Source: Sporolituus thermophilus DSM 23256 (GTDB taxonomy: Bacteria > Bacillota > Negativicutes > Sporomusales > Thermosinaceae). From it: a stretch of DNA of 64,000 nt. The position numbers and the translations under genes were made by a program. The DNA lies in contig NZ_FNBU01000001.1 of the NCBI RefSeq assembly GCF_900102435.1, positions 133,203 through 197,202 on the forward strand, read 5' to 3'. The notes beneath the pieces are model-generated. The model searched no databases and was not told where the DNA came from. It saw nothing but the letters and a program-made list of their open reading frames with translations. Position 1 is the first letter of the stretch, and each line of letters starts with the position of its first letter. Positions 1 through 9,732 of the stretch are shown here, in pieces.

Positions 1-224
1 GTTCGGCCATGTTAATCGCCTTCTTCTCCGTCGGGTTACACCCGCCTTCCCCGCTTAATGGAGACTGAAAGGGTTAGTATTTCGTCTTTACTAAAGACGG
101 CGTATAATTGGTTGCACCCGCCTTCCCCACTTAATGGGGACTGAAAGTTCCACAGTCCCGGCCAGCACCAGCGATTACAGTATTGTAGTTGCACCCGCAT
201 TCCCCACTTAATGGGGACTGAAGA
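1..224 (+). CRISPR. Distal end of a CRISPR array (three repeats)
   Basis: Three 37-bp repeats lie at 35-71, 111-147 and 188-224, separated by spacers of 39 bp (72-110) and 40 bp (148-187). Bases 1-34 are part of a further spacer that continues off the window. The middle repeat starts GTTGCACCCGCC and ends GGGGACTGAAAG, with an internal CCCCA/TGGGG stem. The first repeat differs at three positions. The last is altered near its centre and at its 3' end, as expected of a leader-distal terminal repeat, so transcription probably runs left to right from a leader outside the window. The GAAAG ending is typical of type I/III repeats. No cas gene is visible, so the subtype is unknown. Confidence 0.93.
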
Positions 225-236
225 GAAGTACCAGCC

Positions 237-335
237 GCACTTGGTACCCCACCTCGCGGTGGGCGCCCTTGCCTTTGGCTAGCAGGCTGGCGCGGCCCCG
301 CCTGCAGTGGACTTTCACCACCAATTCAAGTTAGT
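237..335 (-). mobile_element. Group II intron domain I fragment (remnant)
   Basis: Read on the minus strand this stretch resembles the 5' domain I of bacterial group II introns: GAATTGGTGGTGAAAGTCC, then a G-rich block, then CAAGGGCGCCCACCGCGAGG. A 16-base core (256-271) recurs exactly at 24964-24979 in a second fragment. No reverse transcriptase gene and no domain V are nearby, so this is a dead remnant. It lies between the CRISPR array and the nuo terminator. The assignment rests on remembered family sequence and needs a covariance-model search. Confidence 0.5.
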
Positions 336-356
336 ACCCATGCCGGGCGTACGAAA

Positions 357-396
357 AAAACCCGCTTACTTGCCGTTTGGCTTGTAAGCGGGTTTT
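357..396. terminator. Bidirectional terminator after nuoN
   Basis: AAAACCCGCTTAC (357-369) pairs perfectly with GTAAGCGGGTTTT (384-396). On the minus strand the stem is followed by a run of T, so it ends the nuo operon. It could also stop transcripts leaving the CRISPR array. Confidence 0.9.
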
Positions 397-449
397 GTCT
401 ACACTCTTAAGAGACGCCCCCGGGCATTGCCTTTCCCCTTTTACTGTTA

Positions 450-1865
450 CTAAAACAATGACTTCGCCGCGGCAGCGGCCATCGCCGACAGCGGGCCGGG
501 ATAAACTCCGAAAAACAGCGTGGCGATAAAACTTGCCAGAGCGGCCCAGCGCAGCGGCTCGCTGAGGATTAGCGGCGCCCGGTCAGCCGGTGCTTTCATG
601 TACATGGCCTTGGTCACTAGCAAGTAGTAGTATACGGAAACCATCGACATGATAAAGCCGATAAAAGCAAGCCACAAGTAACCCTTTTCCACGACAGCGG
701 CGAAGAGGTACAACTTGCCGACAAACCCGGCAAGCGGCGGAATACCGGCCATCGATAAGAGCGCCACCGTCATAATTGCCGCCAAGAGCGGCGATTTCTG
801 CGCCAACCCTTCATAGGCAGTCAAATCATCGGACCCAGTATGGTTGTAAACTGCAGTCACAACGGCGAAAGCGCCTACATTGGCAAAGACATAGAGCATG
901 GCATAGAACAAAATTCCCTTGACCCCGGCGGTATCGGCGGCCACCATCCCGGCCAGCATATACCCGGCCTGGGCGACCGAAGAGTAAGCAAGCAACCGCT
1001 TGATATTGCGCTGTGGGATGGCGATAAGATTGCCGATGATCATGCTGGCAGCAGCCAGTATGCCTACGGCAGTCAGCCAGTTTGCCTGAAAGGCGGGAAA
1101 AGCGATCAGGAAGACGCGCAGCAACACGGCAAACCCCGCCGCCTTGGAAGCCATGGCCAGTAAGGCCGTAATTGGCACCGGCGCCCCTTCATAAATATCA
1201 GGCGACCATACGTGAAACGGCACGGCGGCAATTTTGAACGCAAAGCCGGCAAAAATGAGAATGGCTCCCAACAGGACCGCCGGCGTGCTGGCGACACGAC
1301 TGGCGATGTCAGTTAAGACGACCGACCCGGTGAAACCGTAGACCAGGCTGACGCCGTACAGCAACACCGCGGTCGATGCCGCACCAAGAATAAGATATTT
1401 CATCCCCGCTTCGCTGCCCTTGCCGTTGCCCAAGTGGTATCCCACCAAAATAAAGAAAGTAATGGTCATAAGTTCCATACCGACAAACAATGTTAGCAAG
1501 TCGCTGGCCGAAACCATGACCATCATGCCCAGGACGGCAAAAACGATAAGCGCGAAAAATTCGCCTCGGTAGCATGGCAGACAGTCCACATACTCGAAGG
1601 AAAAAAGGATGGTCAAAATGGCCGCCAACAGGAAAATCTGCTTAAAAAAGACGGCAAAGTTATCGACGACAAAGAGGCCGTTATACAAACTGGCGTTTAC
1701 GCCGTACTGGGTGAAGGTATGGCCAAAAATACCAAGCAGTCCCAAAACAGCCAGATAACCCAATCCGCGGCGCGGTTCGTCCTCGGGAATGACAAGATCC
1801 AGCAAAACAAGAAAGGCGGCCAAGCAGACGGTAACAATCTCGGTGGTGAGGATGGCGAGGTTCAT
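450..1865 (-). CDS. nuoN: NADH-quinone oxidoreductase-like subunit N
   Basis: A 471-residue, almost entirely hydrophobic protein of the proton-pumping Mrp-antiporter-like family, one of three such subunits (L, M, N) in the membrane arm of complex I. The central stretch with the VPFHVWSPDIYEGAP motif (about residues 216-230) is the conserved antiporter core, and lysines near it line the ion path in characterised homologues. Length is typical of NuoN (about 470-490). It is the last gene of the nuo operon: its ATG overlaps the nuoM stop by 4 bp and a strong terminator follows. The link to an NADH donor implied by the name is doubtful because nuoEFG are absent. Confidence 0.95.
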   Translation of the reverse strand: MNLAILTTEIVTVCLAAFLVLLDLVIPEDEPRRGLGYLAVLGLLGIFGHTFTQYGVNASLYNGLFVVDNFAVFFKQIFLLAAILTILFSFEYVDCLPCYRGEFFALIVFAVLGMMVMVSASDLLTLFVGMELMTITFFILVGYHLGNGKGSEAGMKYLILGAASTAVLLYGVSLVYGFTGSVVLTDIASRVASTPAVLLGAILIFAGFAFKIAAVPFHVWSPDIYEGAPVPITALLAMASKAAGFAVLLRVFLIAFPAFQANWLTAVGILAAASMIIGNLIAIPQRNIKRLLAYSSVAQAGYMLAGMVAADTAGVKGILFYAMLYVFANVGAFAVVTAVYNHTGSDDLTAYEGLAQKSPLLAAIMTVALLSMAGIPPLAGFVGKLYLFAAVVEKGYLWLAFIGFIMSMVSVYYYLLVTKAMYMKAPADRAPLILSEPLRWAALASFIATLFFGVYPGPLSAMAAAAAKSLF

Positions 1866-3397
1866 CGGAAAATCCCTCCAATCAAGGCCGGCGCGTCCTG
1901 GAGTTTGGCTAAGAGTGGCAACAGCGGTTCGACGCCGCTATTAACCATCCTGATGAGTAGACCAGGGAATAGTCCGAAAACCACCAGCACCGAGCCCAGC
2001 GCCAGCAGCGGCACCAAGGCCGGGCCGCGGACGTCGCGACAGTTGTCGTACTGCACCAGGCGTGGCCCAAACAAGACATTGGCCAGTACGCGCAGAGTGT
2101 ACAGGGCGGTAAGGATGATCCCGGTGATAGCTAGCAGCGTTGGCAGCGGATATTGGCGGAAGGCGCCAACGAAAATGGTAAACTCGGGAACGAAACCGAT
2201 TAGTCCCGGTAGGCCGAGTGAAGCCATGCCTGCCAGCATAAAACCGGTGGCTACCCGCGGCAGCTGGTGAGCCAGGCCGCCCAAATCAGGAATATGGCGG
2301 GTATGGGTTTTTTCGTAGACATAACCGATCATGGCAAAGAACAAGGCGCTCATGACGCCGTGGGCGAACATATTGGCCACCGCCCCGTTAAGACCAATGA
2401 CATTGAGGGCGGCAAAGCCAATAAGGACAAACCCCATATGGGAAACCGACGAATAACCGACAACATATTTCATATCCTTCTGGGCCAAGGCAATGAAGGC
2501 GGCATACACCACGTTGGCCACTCCCAATAGCGCGATGAGCGGCGCCCAGAATTTAGCCCCCAGGGGCAGTACCAACAGGCCCAGGCGGATGAGGCCGTAA
2601 CCGCCGATTTTTTTCAGAACGCCGGCATGGATCATCGATACCGCGGTAGGCGCGCCGGCATAACCATCAGGCGACCAGCTGTGCAGCGGCCACATCGAAA
2701 GGAGCGACCCAAAGCCAAGCAGGAGTAGGAAAAAGGCAAAAATCTGAAAATCTTCGGGCAAGTTGCCCAGTTCATGGGCCCGGGCTAAGGCCTCCATGCT
2801 GAACGTGCGCAGGCCGGCCGGGTACGCCGTAAGATACAAAGCGACCACACCAACCAGCATGAAGGCCGACCCAATGAGCAAGTACAGCGTCAGCTTCATA
2901 CCGGCATACTCCTTCGTCACCCGCTTGCTCGAACCCCAGACGATTACCATGATGTAAATGGGGATGACGACCAGTTCATAAAAAAGCAAGAAAATGAAGA
3001 GATCGCGGGTGATAAACGTACCGATGACCCCGGCGGTGAGGATCAGCAGTAGAATGAAAAACTCCTTAGGCCGGTGATCCACACTCCAGGAAGCGAAGAC
3101 GGCGGAAAAGCCAATGAGTGTCGTTAAGAGCATGAGCGGCAACGAGATGCCGTCCACCCCCATGGCGTAAGTAACGCCAAGATCGTTGAGCCAAGGCACA
3201 TTTTCCGTAAATTGCATCCCGCCAACAGCAAGATCATAAGCAAAATAACAATAGATTGACAGGCTCAGGGACACGCCCATAGCGCAGGCCGCAACTATTT
3301 TAATCGTTTTCTCCGCGCCTTTGGGTAGCAAGGCAAGTGCCAAAGCACCAAGAATGGGCGCGAGCAAAATAGTAGTTAGAATGGGAAAACCGGTCAT
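1862..3397 (-). CDS. nuoM: NADH-quinone oxidoreductase-like subunit M
   Basis: A 511-residue polytopic membrane protein, the second antiporter-like subunit of the complex I membrane arm. The motif WPLHSWSPDGYAGAPT near residues 235-250 is the conserved core around the ion-translocating helices of NuoM/ND4. Length is normal for the family. Start ATG overlaps the nuoL stop (ATGA), and its own stop overlaps the nuoN start, so the three genes are probably translationally coupled. It acts with NuoL and NuoN to move protons (or sodium) across the cytoplasmic membrane, driven by quinone reduction. Confidence 0.95.
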   Translation of the reverse strand: MTGFPILTTILLAPILGALALALLPKGAEKTIKIVAACAMGVSLSLSIYCYFAYDLAVGGMQFTENVPWLNDLGVTYAMGVDGISLPLMLLTTLIGFSAVFASWSVDHRPKEFFILLLILTAGVIGTFITRDLFIFLLFYELVVIPIYIMVIVWGSSKRVTKEYAGMKLTLYLLIGSAFMLVGVVALYLTAYPAGLRTFSMEALARAHELGNLPEDFQIFAFFLLLLGFGSLLSMWPLHSWSPDGYAGAPTAVSMIHAGVLKKIGGYGLIRLGLLVLPLGAKFWAPLIALLGVANVVYAAFIALAQKDMKYVVGYSSVSHMGFVLIGFAALNVIGLNGAVANMFAHGVMSALFFAMIGYVYEKTHTRHIPDLGGLAHQLPRVATGFMLAGMASLGLPGLIGFVPEFTIFVGAFRQYPLPTLLAITGIILTALYTLRVLANVLFGPRLVQYDNCRDVRGPALVPLLALGSVLVVFGLFPGLLIRMVNSGVEPLLPLLAKLQDAPALIGGIFR

Positions 3398-5304
3398 TTC
3401 AGGGCACCTCCCGTCCAGGTAGCGACGGCTGAGCCACCGTCCGCTAGCACGAAAATGGCCGCCAGCAGCACGGTGGCGCTAAACAGGACCAGCGCATAGT
3501 GCTGTACCTGACCAGTCTGGGCGAAGCGCAGTCTACCGCCAAGACCGCGCGTCATGGCTGCGACACCGTTAACCACGCCGTCCACCACATATACATCCAC
3601 CCAGTAGAGCAGTCGCCCCGCCCCGTCAACAAAAGTGCGACACAACCATAAATACAGCTCATCGATGTAAAATTTGCGGTAACTAAGATTATACAGCCAT
3701 GCGAACCGCTGTTTGAGAACCGTCGCCGGCACGGCGCGAACGCCGTAAATCAGCCAGGCCAAAGCCATGGCCGCCACCGACAGCGCCGTGGACACCCCGG
3801 CGATTATCCAGTTAATCGCGGCATGATGAGCCGGGCCAAAGCGTACCCATTCGCCAAAGTGATAAGCATACGGCACCCAACCACCAATCACGGAAAAAAT
3901 GCCGAGCACTACCAGCGCAATCAGCATAGCCGGGCCGCATTCATGGGGATGGTCGTCCGGATTAGGCTGCCCGAAGAAAACGACAAAAAACATGCGGGCC
4001 ATATAAAAGGCGGTCAAAAACGCCGTAACCGTTGCCACCGCATAAAGGGGCCAGCTCACCTGGGCGGCGGCTAAGAGAATTTCGTCTTTCGAAAAAAAGC
4101 CGGCGAAGGGGGGAATACCGGCGATAGCCAGCACGCCGACAGCCATGGCGGCAAAAGTGACCGGCATTTTCTGCCGGAGGCCGCCCATGCGAAAAATATC
4201 GGCTTTGTCATGCAAGGCGTGCAAAACCGAGCCAGCCGCCAAAAACATGAGCGCTTTAAAGAAGGCATGGGTCATGAGGTGAAACATTGATGCCGTCAGG
4301 CTGCCGACGCCGAGTGCCAGCATCATATAGCCAAGCTGGCTGACCGTGGAATAAGCCAGAATCCGTTTGAGTTCCCGCTGCGTAACGGCAATGGCGGCGG
4401 CAAACAAGGCGGTAAAGCCCCCTACCCAGGCCACCACCGTCATCGCCGCCGGCAGGGCGCTGAACAAGCCGTAGGCGCGGGCCACCAGATACACGCCGGC
4501 CACCACCATGGTAGCGGCATGAATAAGGGCCGAAACAGGCGTCGGGCCTTCCATGGCATCCGGCAGCCACACATGGAGCGGAAACTGGCCCGACTTGCCG
4601 ACCGGGCCGATAAAAACCAGGATGGCCACCATGGTCAACAGTCCAGTGCCATGCTGGGCGACATAAGCGGGAATTTTGCCGCTCAGTTCATAAAAGTCCA
4701 ACGTACCGAACAGCACCTGGAGAAAAAGTATGCCGAGCAACAGGCCAAAATCGCCAACGCGAGTAGTGATAAACGCTTTTTTTGCCGCTTCCCGGGCCGA
4801 CAGCTTATAGAAGTAATAGCCAATAAGCAGATAAGAGCACAAGCCCACCAGTTCCCAGAATACGAACAGTTGAACAAAGTTGACGGCAACCACCAACCCG
4901 AGCATTGCGGCGGCAAACAGCGACAAATACGCAAAAAAGCGGGTAAACCCGGGGTCGCCATGCATGTATCCTACCGAGTAAATCTGCACCAGCAGCGACA
5001 CCAGCGTCACCACCAGCAGCATCATCGCTGCCGTGGGGTCGATATACACGCCCATGTCCACATGCAGACCGGGCATGGTAAACCAGGTTATACGCTGAAT
5101 AAAAGGGGTTTCTACCGTAATAGGACCGGTAATGACAGCAGCCCCCACCCCCACGGCGAGGCTAAAACTAACGGCACTGGCGCCAATGGCCGCGAACGCC
5201 GCCGCCAGCGGCACCCCGCGCAGCACAAAGGCGATGAGGACGAAAGCGGCCGCCGGCAGCAAGGGGATAAGCCAGGCGTGATGCAAGGCGAAATCGCTGA
5301 ACAT
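3394..5304 (-). CDS. nuoL: NADH-quinone oxidoreductase-like subunit L
   Basis: About 636 residues, the largest antiporter-like subunit of complex I. The core motif GKSGQFPLHVWLPDAMEGPT is clear, and the long C-terminal part after about residue 500 would include the lateral helix that clamps the other membrane subunits. I start it at the ATG at 5304, preceded by AAAGGTAGGT. An in-frame ATG at 5328 overlapping the nuoK stop is possible but has no good ribosome site. The length matches NuoL of other bacteria (about 610-650), with no sign of truncation. Confidence 0.93.
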   Translation of the reverse strand: MFSDFALHHAWLIPLLPAAAFVLIAFVLRGVPLAAAFAAIGASAVSFSLAVGVGAAVITGPITVETPFIQRITWFTMPGLHVDMGVYIDPTAAMMLLVVTLVSLLVQIYSVGYMHGDPGFTRFFAYLSLFAAAMLGLVVAVNFVQLFVFWELVGLCSYLLIGYYFYKLSAREAAKKAFITTRVGDFGLLLGILFLQVLFGTLDFYELSGKIPAYVAQHGTGLLTMVAILVFIGPVGKSGQFPLHVWLPDAMEGPTPVSALIHAATMVVAGVYLVARAYGLFSALPAAMTVVAWVGGFTALFAAAIAVTQRELKRILAYSTVSQLGYMMLALGVGSLTASMFHLMTHAFFKALMFLAAGSVLHALHDKADIFRMGGLRQKMPVTFAAMAVGVLAIAGIPPFAGFFSKDEILLAAAQVSWPLYAVATVTAFLTAFYMARMFFVVFFGQPNPDDHPHECGPAMLIALVVLGIFSVIGGWVPYAYHFGEWVRFGPAHHAAINWIIAGVSTALSVAAMALAWLIYGVRAVPATVLKQRFAWLYNLSYRKFYIDELYLWLCRTFVDGAGRLLYWVDVYVVDGVVNGVAAMTRGLGGRLRFAQTGQVQHYALVLFSATVLLAAIFVLADGGSAVATWTGGALK

Positions 5305-5321
5305 GGAGGTCGCACCTACCT

Positions 5322-5633
5322 TTACCATTTCATCCAGTCAAGGTCGTCAGCATAAACCGAAGCGCGGTCGCGATAAATGCTGAAAATGAGCGCCAAGCCC
5401 ACCGCCACCTCAGCAGCCGCCACGGTGATGTTGAAGATGGCGAAAATCTGACCGACAAAGGTCTCAGGGGTAACGAAGCGGGAGAAAGCAAGCATATTGA
5501 GATTGACGGCATTCAGCATCAGTTCGATGCACATAAGGATCGCCACCGTGTTGCGCTTGGTAAACAGGCCATACAGACCCAGGCCGAACAGGGCAGCGCC
5601 AACAACCAGGAAATGCGCCAGACCTATCGTCAT
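5322..5633 (-). CDS. nuoK: NADH-quinone oxidoreductase-like subunit K
   Basis: A 103-residue protein with three predicted membrane helices, the MrpC-like subunit of the complex I membrane arm. The glutamate in the second helix ([13 protein letters not shown], about residue 37) matches the essential Glu36 of Escherichia coli NuoK, which is part of the central hydrophilic ion axis. ATG overlaps the nuoJ stop by 4 bp. Size and sequence are those of an intact subunit. Confidence 0.95.
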   Translation of the reverse strand: MTIGLAHFLVVGAALFGLGLYGLFTKRNTVAILMCIELMLNAVNLNMLAFSRFVTPETFVGQIFAIFNITVAAAEVAVGLALIFSIYRDRASVYADDLDWMKW

Positions 5634-6142
5634 GTCTTATCCACCCCTTTGGCCAAAATAATGGCGCCCATCATGGCCACTAGCAGCAGCACTGCCGCCG
5701 TCTCGAAGGCCACGGCAAAATCGCGCAGCAGGATTTCGGCAATCGCCGGGGCTGTTGCGGCCGACGGCGGCGCTGCCGCCAGCTGCCACGGCGTCGCGGC
5801 AATGGCGGCAACGATCATCCCGGTGAAAATAGCGGTAACGGCCGCCGCCTTCCATCCCAGACTGTTGCTGGGGTTGCTACTTTTCATGTCGCCGCGCTGC
5901 GTAACCATGACCCCGATAACAACAATGACGGCCACCGCCCCATTGTACACCAGCACCTGAACGGCAGCGAGAAAATCGGCCTGGAGCAAAACATACAGAC
6001 CGGCCACCCCGATAAAGGTAAGGGCCAGCAGCAAAGCACTGTGGACCAAGTTACGCTTAAAGACAACGCCGGCAGCGGCGGCAAGCGTCAGGGCCGTTAA
6101 CACATAAAAGGCAGCGGTATAAACCAGTTTATCCACTGACAA
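5630..6142 (-). CDS. nuoJ: NADH-quinone oxidoreductase-like subunit J
   Basis: A 170-residue protein with about five membrane helices, the ND6-like subunit that sits between NuoH and NuoK and couples quinone chemistry to ion movement. The third helix motif ([24 protein letters not shown], about residues 43-66) is the conserved family signature, including the pi-bulge region. Start overlaps the nuoI stop by 14 bp. Length is typical (160-185). Confidence 0.93.
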   Translation of the reverse strand: MSVDKLVYTAAFYVLTALTLAAAAGVVFKRNLVHSALLLALTFIGVAGLYVLLQADFLAAVQVLVYNGAVAVIVVIGVMVTQRGDMKSSNPSNSLGWKAAAVTAIFTGMIVAAIAATPWQLAAAPPSAATAPAIAEILLRDFAVAFETAAVLLLVAMMGAIILAKGVDKT

Positions 6143-6578
6143 TCCTCCCTTCGGTCAAAGCAGATTCGGCGGCAGCCGACAGCGCCAGTCGCCGACGGGC
6201 GACGGCCAGACAATCAACATCGAGATTTTGGCGTAAATAGCAAGCCGCCTCATAGTTTTGATCCCAAGTTAGCGCCTTGACCGGACAGGCCTCCAGACAA
6301 AGATTGCAGTACAAACACAGTCCAGTGTAATGAATATAGCTGGTGAGTCTTTTCTTCTTGCTTTCATCCACCGTCGTCGCCAGGCCGATAGCCTGATTAG
6401 GGCAGGCCATGGCGCACAGGCCGCAGGCAATGCAGCTATTAATATCTAAAGTCAGAGCGCCACCGCGAAACCGCGCCGTCATTGGCAGCCTCTCGTCAGG
6501 ATATTGAACAGTATTAGGGCGCCCAAAAAACCGTTTTAAGGTAATGAGCATGCCGGTCAGTAAGCCTTTGCCAAACAT
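6129..6578 (-). CDS. nuoI: Complex I iron-sulfur subunit I (two [4Fe-4S] clusters)
   Basis: About 149 residues carrying two ferredoxin-type motifs: C49, C52, C55, C59 (CIACGLCAMACP) and C88, C91, C94, C98 (CLYCNLCLEACP), with C59 and C98 swapping partners as in 8Fe ferredoxins. These bind clusters N6a and N6b, which pass electrons to NuoB. With no NuoEFG encoded here, this subunit is the likely entry point for an external donor such as reduced ferredoxin; that is inference. I start at the ATG at 6578, eight bases after a GGGGGGGAG ribosome site, not the upstream in-frame start. Confidence 0.95.
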   Translation of the reverse strand: MFGKGLLTGMLITLKRFFGRPNTVQYPDERLPMTARFRGGALTLDINSCIACGLCAMACPNQAIGLATTVDESKKKRLTSYIHYTGLCLYCNLCLEACPVKALTWDQNYEAACYLRQNLDVDCLAVARRRLALSAAAESALTEGRIVSG

Positions 6579-6588
6579 GGCTCCCCCC

Positions 6589-7626
6589 CTAACCAATCAT
6601 TTTGTAGACATAGATGCCGATGCCGGTGACGACAATATTGGCGAGGGCGATCGGCAGCAGCACTTTCCAGCCAAACGACATAAGCTGATCCACGCGGATG
6701 CGCGGGAATGTCCAGCGAAACCACATGAATATAAAAATCATAACAGCCGTTTTCAGGATGAACCAAAGCCACCCCGGCAGCCAGGGGCCGTTCCAACCGC
6801 CCAAAAACAGGGTGACGGCAATCGCGGAAACAGCCACTAAGTTGGCATATTCAGCCAGAAAGAAGAACGACCAGCGCATACCGCTATACTCGGTAAAGGG
6901 GCCGGCAATGATTTCTGACTCGGCCTCCACCAGGTCGAAGGGAGTCCGGTTCGTTTCGGCCGTAGCGGCGATAACATAGACAAGAAACGCAACCGGCTGC
7001 AGACAAATGAACCAAAGGTCACGCTGGGCCGCGACAATGTCGCCCATGCGCATCGACCCTACCAGCATGACAACACCTAACAGCGAAAACACCAACGGTA
7101 TTTCATAGCTGATCATCTGGGCGACGGTGCGCATGCCGCCGATCAGGGCATATTTGTTGTTTGAAGCCCAGCCGGCCATTAGAAAGGGAATGGTTGCCTG
7201 GGACGAAACGGCGATGAAATAGAAAATGCCGATATTGAGATCAGCAAAAATCGCGCCGTCGTCAAACGGTAAAACGGCATAGGCCGCCGCTGCCGGGACG
7301 AACAATAGCACCGGGGCAAGCGCCCAAATCCGCCGTTCTACGCCATGGGGCCTGATATCCTCTTTCGCCAGCAGTTTAAGCATATCGGCAACCGTCTGCA
7401 GCAGCCCCCATGGTCCAACCCGGTTTGGTCCGACCCGCATCTGCATAAAGGCGCTCACCTTGCGCTCGGCATAAACAAGAACGATAGCCGCGGTGAGAAT
7501 GACGCCTAAGATGGCGCCGATACCGACAAACATCATGGCCACATCAATCGCGCCGCCTTCCATGTACCGCCCCAAAAAATCGCGTAGCCTTGCGGCCAAG
7601 ATTATGAGTCCGCTCTTTTCATCCAT
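6589..7626 (-). CDS. nuoH: NADH-quinone oxidoreductase-like subunit H
   Basis: A 345-residue membrane protein with about eight helices, the ND1-like subunit that forms most of the quinone entry channel. Conserved features include [20 protein letters not shown] (about residues 52-71) and FAEYANL-type sequence (here LAEYANL, about residue 257), together with EVPL/EIPL in the loop facing the quinone pocket. Length is normal (320-350). It lies 22 bp after nuoD and 10 bp before nuoI, in standard order. Confidence 0.95.
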   Translation of the reverse strand: MDEKSGLIILAARLRDFLGRYMEGGAIDVAMMFVGIGAILGVILTAAIVLVYAERKVSAFMQMRVGPNRVGPWGLLQTVADMLKLLAKEDIRPHGVERRIWALAPVLLFVPAAAAYAVLPFDDGAIFADLNIGIFYFIAVSSQATIPFLMAGWASNNKYALIGGMRTVAQMISYEIPLVFSLLGVVMLVGSMRMGDIVAAQRDLWFICLQPVAFLVYVIAATAETNRTPFDLVEAESEIIAGPFTEYSGMRWSFFFLAEYANLVAVSAIAVTLFLGGWNGPWLPGWLWFILKTAVMIFIFMWFRWTFPRIRVDQLMSFGWKVLLPIALANIVVTGIGIYVYKMIG

Positions 7627-7648
7627 ACGCTTGCTCCTTTTCCACCCT

Positions 7649-8752
7649 TTAGCAGTCTACTTCGCCCATGACCGGGTCAAGCGTGGCCAGCACGGCCACT
7701 ACGTCAGCCACCTTACCGCCCCGACACAGTTCGTCCACGACGGCAAGGTTGATAAACGACGGCCGCCGGACGTGGAAGCGGTATGGTTTCGTACTGCCAT
7801 CGCTCACGATATAATAGCCCAGTTCACCCCGGGGATTTTCGATGCGATGATAAACCTCCCCGGCAGGGGGTTTGATGACTTTGGGCACTTGCGCCATGAC
7901 CGGGCCTGCTGGCAGCTGGTCAAGGGCTTGACGGACAATACGGGCGCTTTCCGCCATTTCCTCCATGCGCACCAGGTAGCGGTCCCAGTTGTCACCCTTG
8001 CTGCCCAGCGGCACCCGAAAGTCAAAGCGGTCATAAATGCCGTACGGTTCAGCCTTGCGCAGGTCGTAATCCACGCCCGACGCCCGCAGCACCGGCCCGG
8101 TCAGGCCCAGGGCCAGCGCTCGCTCGCCGCTGATGATCGCCGTATCTTTGAGCCGGTAATAAAAAATTTCGTTGCCGGTGATAAGGCCATGGTATTCTTC
8201 CAGCATCGCGGGGAAATCGTCGAGAAAACAGCGGACGGCATCAGGAAATTCAGGCGGCACATCGGCCATGACGCCGCCAATGCGGATATAGTTGTAAGTC
8301 AGCCGCGCACCGCAAGCTAAATCAAACAGGTCCAAAATGCGTTCGCGGTCGCGGAAAGCGTACATAAGGCCGGTACTGCCACCCAGGTCAATAGCGATGG
8401 AACCAAGAAAAATCAGGTGACTGGCAATGCGATTGAGTTCGACCATAATGATGCGCAAATACTCGGCCCGCTCGGGCACGGTCAAGCCCATCAGTTTCTC
8501 CACTGCCTGGCAGTAGCCCAGATTATTGCCCATGGCGGATAGATAATCCAGTCGGTCGGTGTAAGGAGTAATTTGCTGATACGTCAGCTTTTCCGCCAGT
8601 TTTTCGATGCCCCGGTGCAGGTAGCCGAATTCTGGCGTGGCTCTCACTACCGTCTCGCCGTCCAATTCGAGAACGACGCGGAGCACGCCGTGCGTACTAG
8701 GGTGCTGGGGGCCCATGTTCAGGGTATAAACTTCCGTTCTCGTCACCGGCAT
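7649..8752 (-). CDS. nuoD: Complex I 49-kDa subunit (quinone site)
   Basis: A 367-residue protein homologous to the large subunit of NiFe hydrogenases, forming the quinone-reduction site with Nuo[14 protein letters not shown] (about residues 13-25) holds the conserved His of the quinone pocket, and the family sequences [10 protein letters not shown] and SDGSTKPYR are present. The NiFe-binding cysteine pairs of true hydrogenases are absent at the N and C termini, so this is a complex I subunit, not a hydrogenase. NuoC is a separate gene here (not the NuoCD fusion of enterobacteria), 1 bp upstream. Confidence 0.95.
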   Translation of the reverse strand: MPVTRTEVYTLNMGPQHPSTHGVLRVVLELDGETVVRATPEFGYLHRGIEKLAEKLTYQQITPYTDRLDYLSAMGNNLGYCQAVEKLMGLTVPERAEYLRIIMVELNRIASHLIFLGSIAIDLGGSTGLMYAFRDRERILDLFDLACGARLTYNYIRIGGVMADVPPEFPDAVRCFLDDFPAMLEEYHGLITGNEIFYYRLKDTAIISGERALALGLTGPVLRASGVDYDLRKAEPYGIYDRFDFRVPLGSKGDNWDRYLVRMEEMAESARIVRQALDQLPAGPVMAQVPKVIKPPAGEVYHRIENPRGELGYYIVSDGSTKPYRFHVRRPSFINLAVVDELCRGGKVADVVAVLATLDPVMGEVDC

Positions 8753-8753
8753 A

Positions 8754-9227
8754 TCACCTCATTCCCAGCCGCGGCGGCAACTTATAATCCTTGCGGAGCG
8801 GGTGACCGTCAAAGCCTTCGGGCAACAAAATGCGGGTTAGACCAGGATGCCCGGTGAAAACGACGCCCAACAGGTCATAGGCCTCGCGCTCCTGGAAAAT
8901 AGCGGTCGGCCACAAGTCGGCGACCGACGGCACCTGCGGGTCGTCCTTGGCCACCCGCGTCTTTACGGTCGCACGGTGCCCCAGCGGCAGAGAGTAGAGG
9001 TGGTAGACAACCTCGAAATAAGCGGGATACTCCACTGCCGTAAGACTGCTTAAAAAGTCAAAGCGGCACCGCTCGTCCTCTTTCAACCGCTTTAAGATAG
9101 TCTTCAGGCTACCAGCCATCACGAGCAGAACAGGCTCGACACCGGCGGCCGCTATCTCCACCCCACCGCCGCTAGCAGCGATTTCATTTAAACATTCCAA
9201 TACCGGCATTTTAACGTTCATGCGCAA
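8754..9227 (-). CDS. nuoC: Complex I 30-kDa subunit C
   Basis: A protein of about 157 residues of the NuoC/30-kDa family, a structural subunit of the peripheral arm that packs against NuoD. The family signature [20 protein letters not shown] (about residues 110-130), followed by [16 protein letters not shown], is intact. Two possible starts (9227 and the second ATG six bases later) both overlap the end of nuoB, so translation is likely coupled. It is shorter than some homologues at the N terminus but complete across the conserved domain. Confidence 0.93.
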   Translation of the reverse strand: MRMNVKMPVLECLNEIAASGGGVEIAAAGVEPVLLVMAGSLKTILKRLKEDERCRFDFLSSLTAVEYPAYFEVVYHLYSLPLGHRATVKTRVAKDDPQVPSVADLWPTAIFQEREAYDLLGVVFTGHPGLTRILLPEGFDGHPLRKDYKLPPRLGMR

Positions 9228-9732
9228 TCGCCCTCACCACGCCCGGGTTCCGGATTTTCTGTTTAAGCTGCAGAATACCGTGGATTAGTGCCTCCGGCCG
9301 GGGCGGACAGCCAGGAATGTAGACATCCACGGGAATAACGTAATCAACGCCGGGAACGACCGCATACGAGTCGGCAAAGGGTCCACCCGTATTGGCACAA
9401 CTGCCCATGGCAATTACATACTTTGGTTCAGGCATTTGCTCATACAGGCGCTTGAGCACCGGAGCCATCTTCCAGGTCAGCGTCCCGGCCGCAATCAAAA
9501 GGTCGGCCTGGCGCGGCGACGGCCGGAACACTTCATAGCCAAAACGAGCCAGGTCAAAGCGGCCGCTAGCCGCGCACATCATCTCGATGGCGCAGCAGGC
9601 CAGACCGGAGGTAAGCGGCCATAAGGAGTTGCCCCGCGCCCAGTTCAGGACGGTTTCGACAGTAGTCAGTATGATATTCTTCGCTAGCAATTCTTGCCGA
9701 TCATCACCGGAAAAGCCATGCTTTACTTCCAT
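9211..9732 (-). CDS. nuoB: Complex I subunit B (cluster N2)
   Basis: A 173-residue protein that holds cluster N2, the last iron-sulfur centre before quinone. Ligands are visible as tandem C46-C47 ([10 protein letters not shown]), C112 (GSCANTGG) and C142 (GCPPRPEAL). I start at the ATG at 9732, which overlaps the last codons of nuoA and follows AAAGGGG; the upstream in-frame extension is out of keeping with the family. Length is typical (160-220). Confidence 0.95.
   Translation of the reverse strand: MEVKHGFSGDDRQELLAKNIILTTVETVLNWARGNSLWPLTSGLACCAIEMMCAASGRFDLARFGYEVFRPSPRQADLLIAAGTLTWKMAPVLKRLYEQMPEPKYVIAMGSCANTGGPFADSYAVVPGVDYVIPVDVYIPGCPPRPEALIHGILQLKQKIRNPGVVRAIAHER

Noticed and set aside
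4519-5355. Plus-strand frame of 278 codons opposite nuoL
   Set aside because: Very rich in His, Arg and Gln, as expected for the antisense of a membrane protein; nuoL is clearly the real gene.
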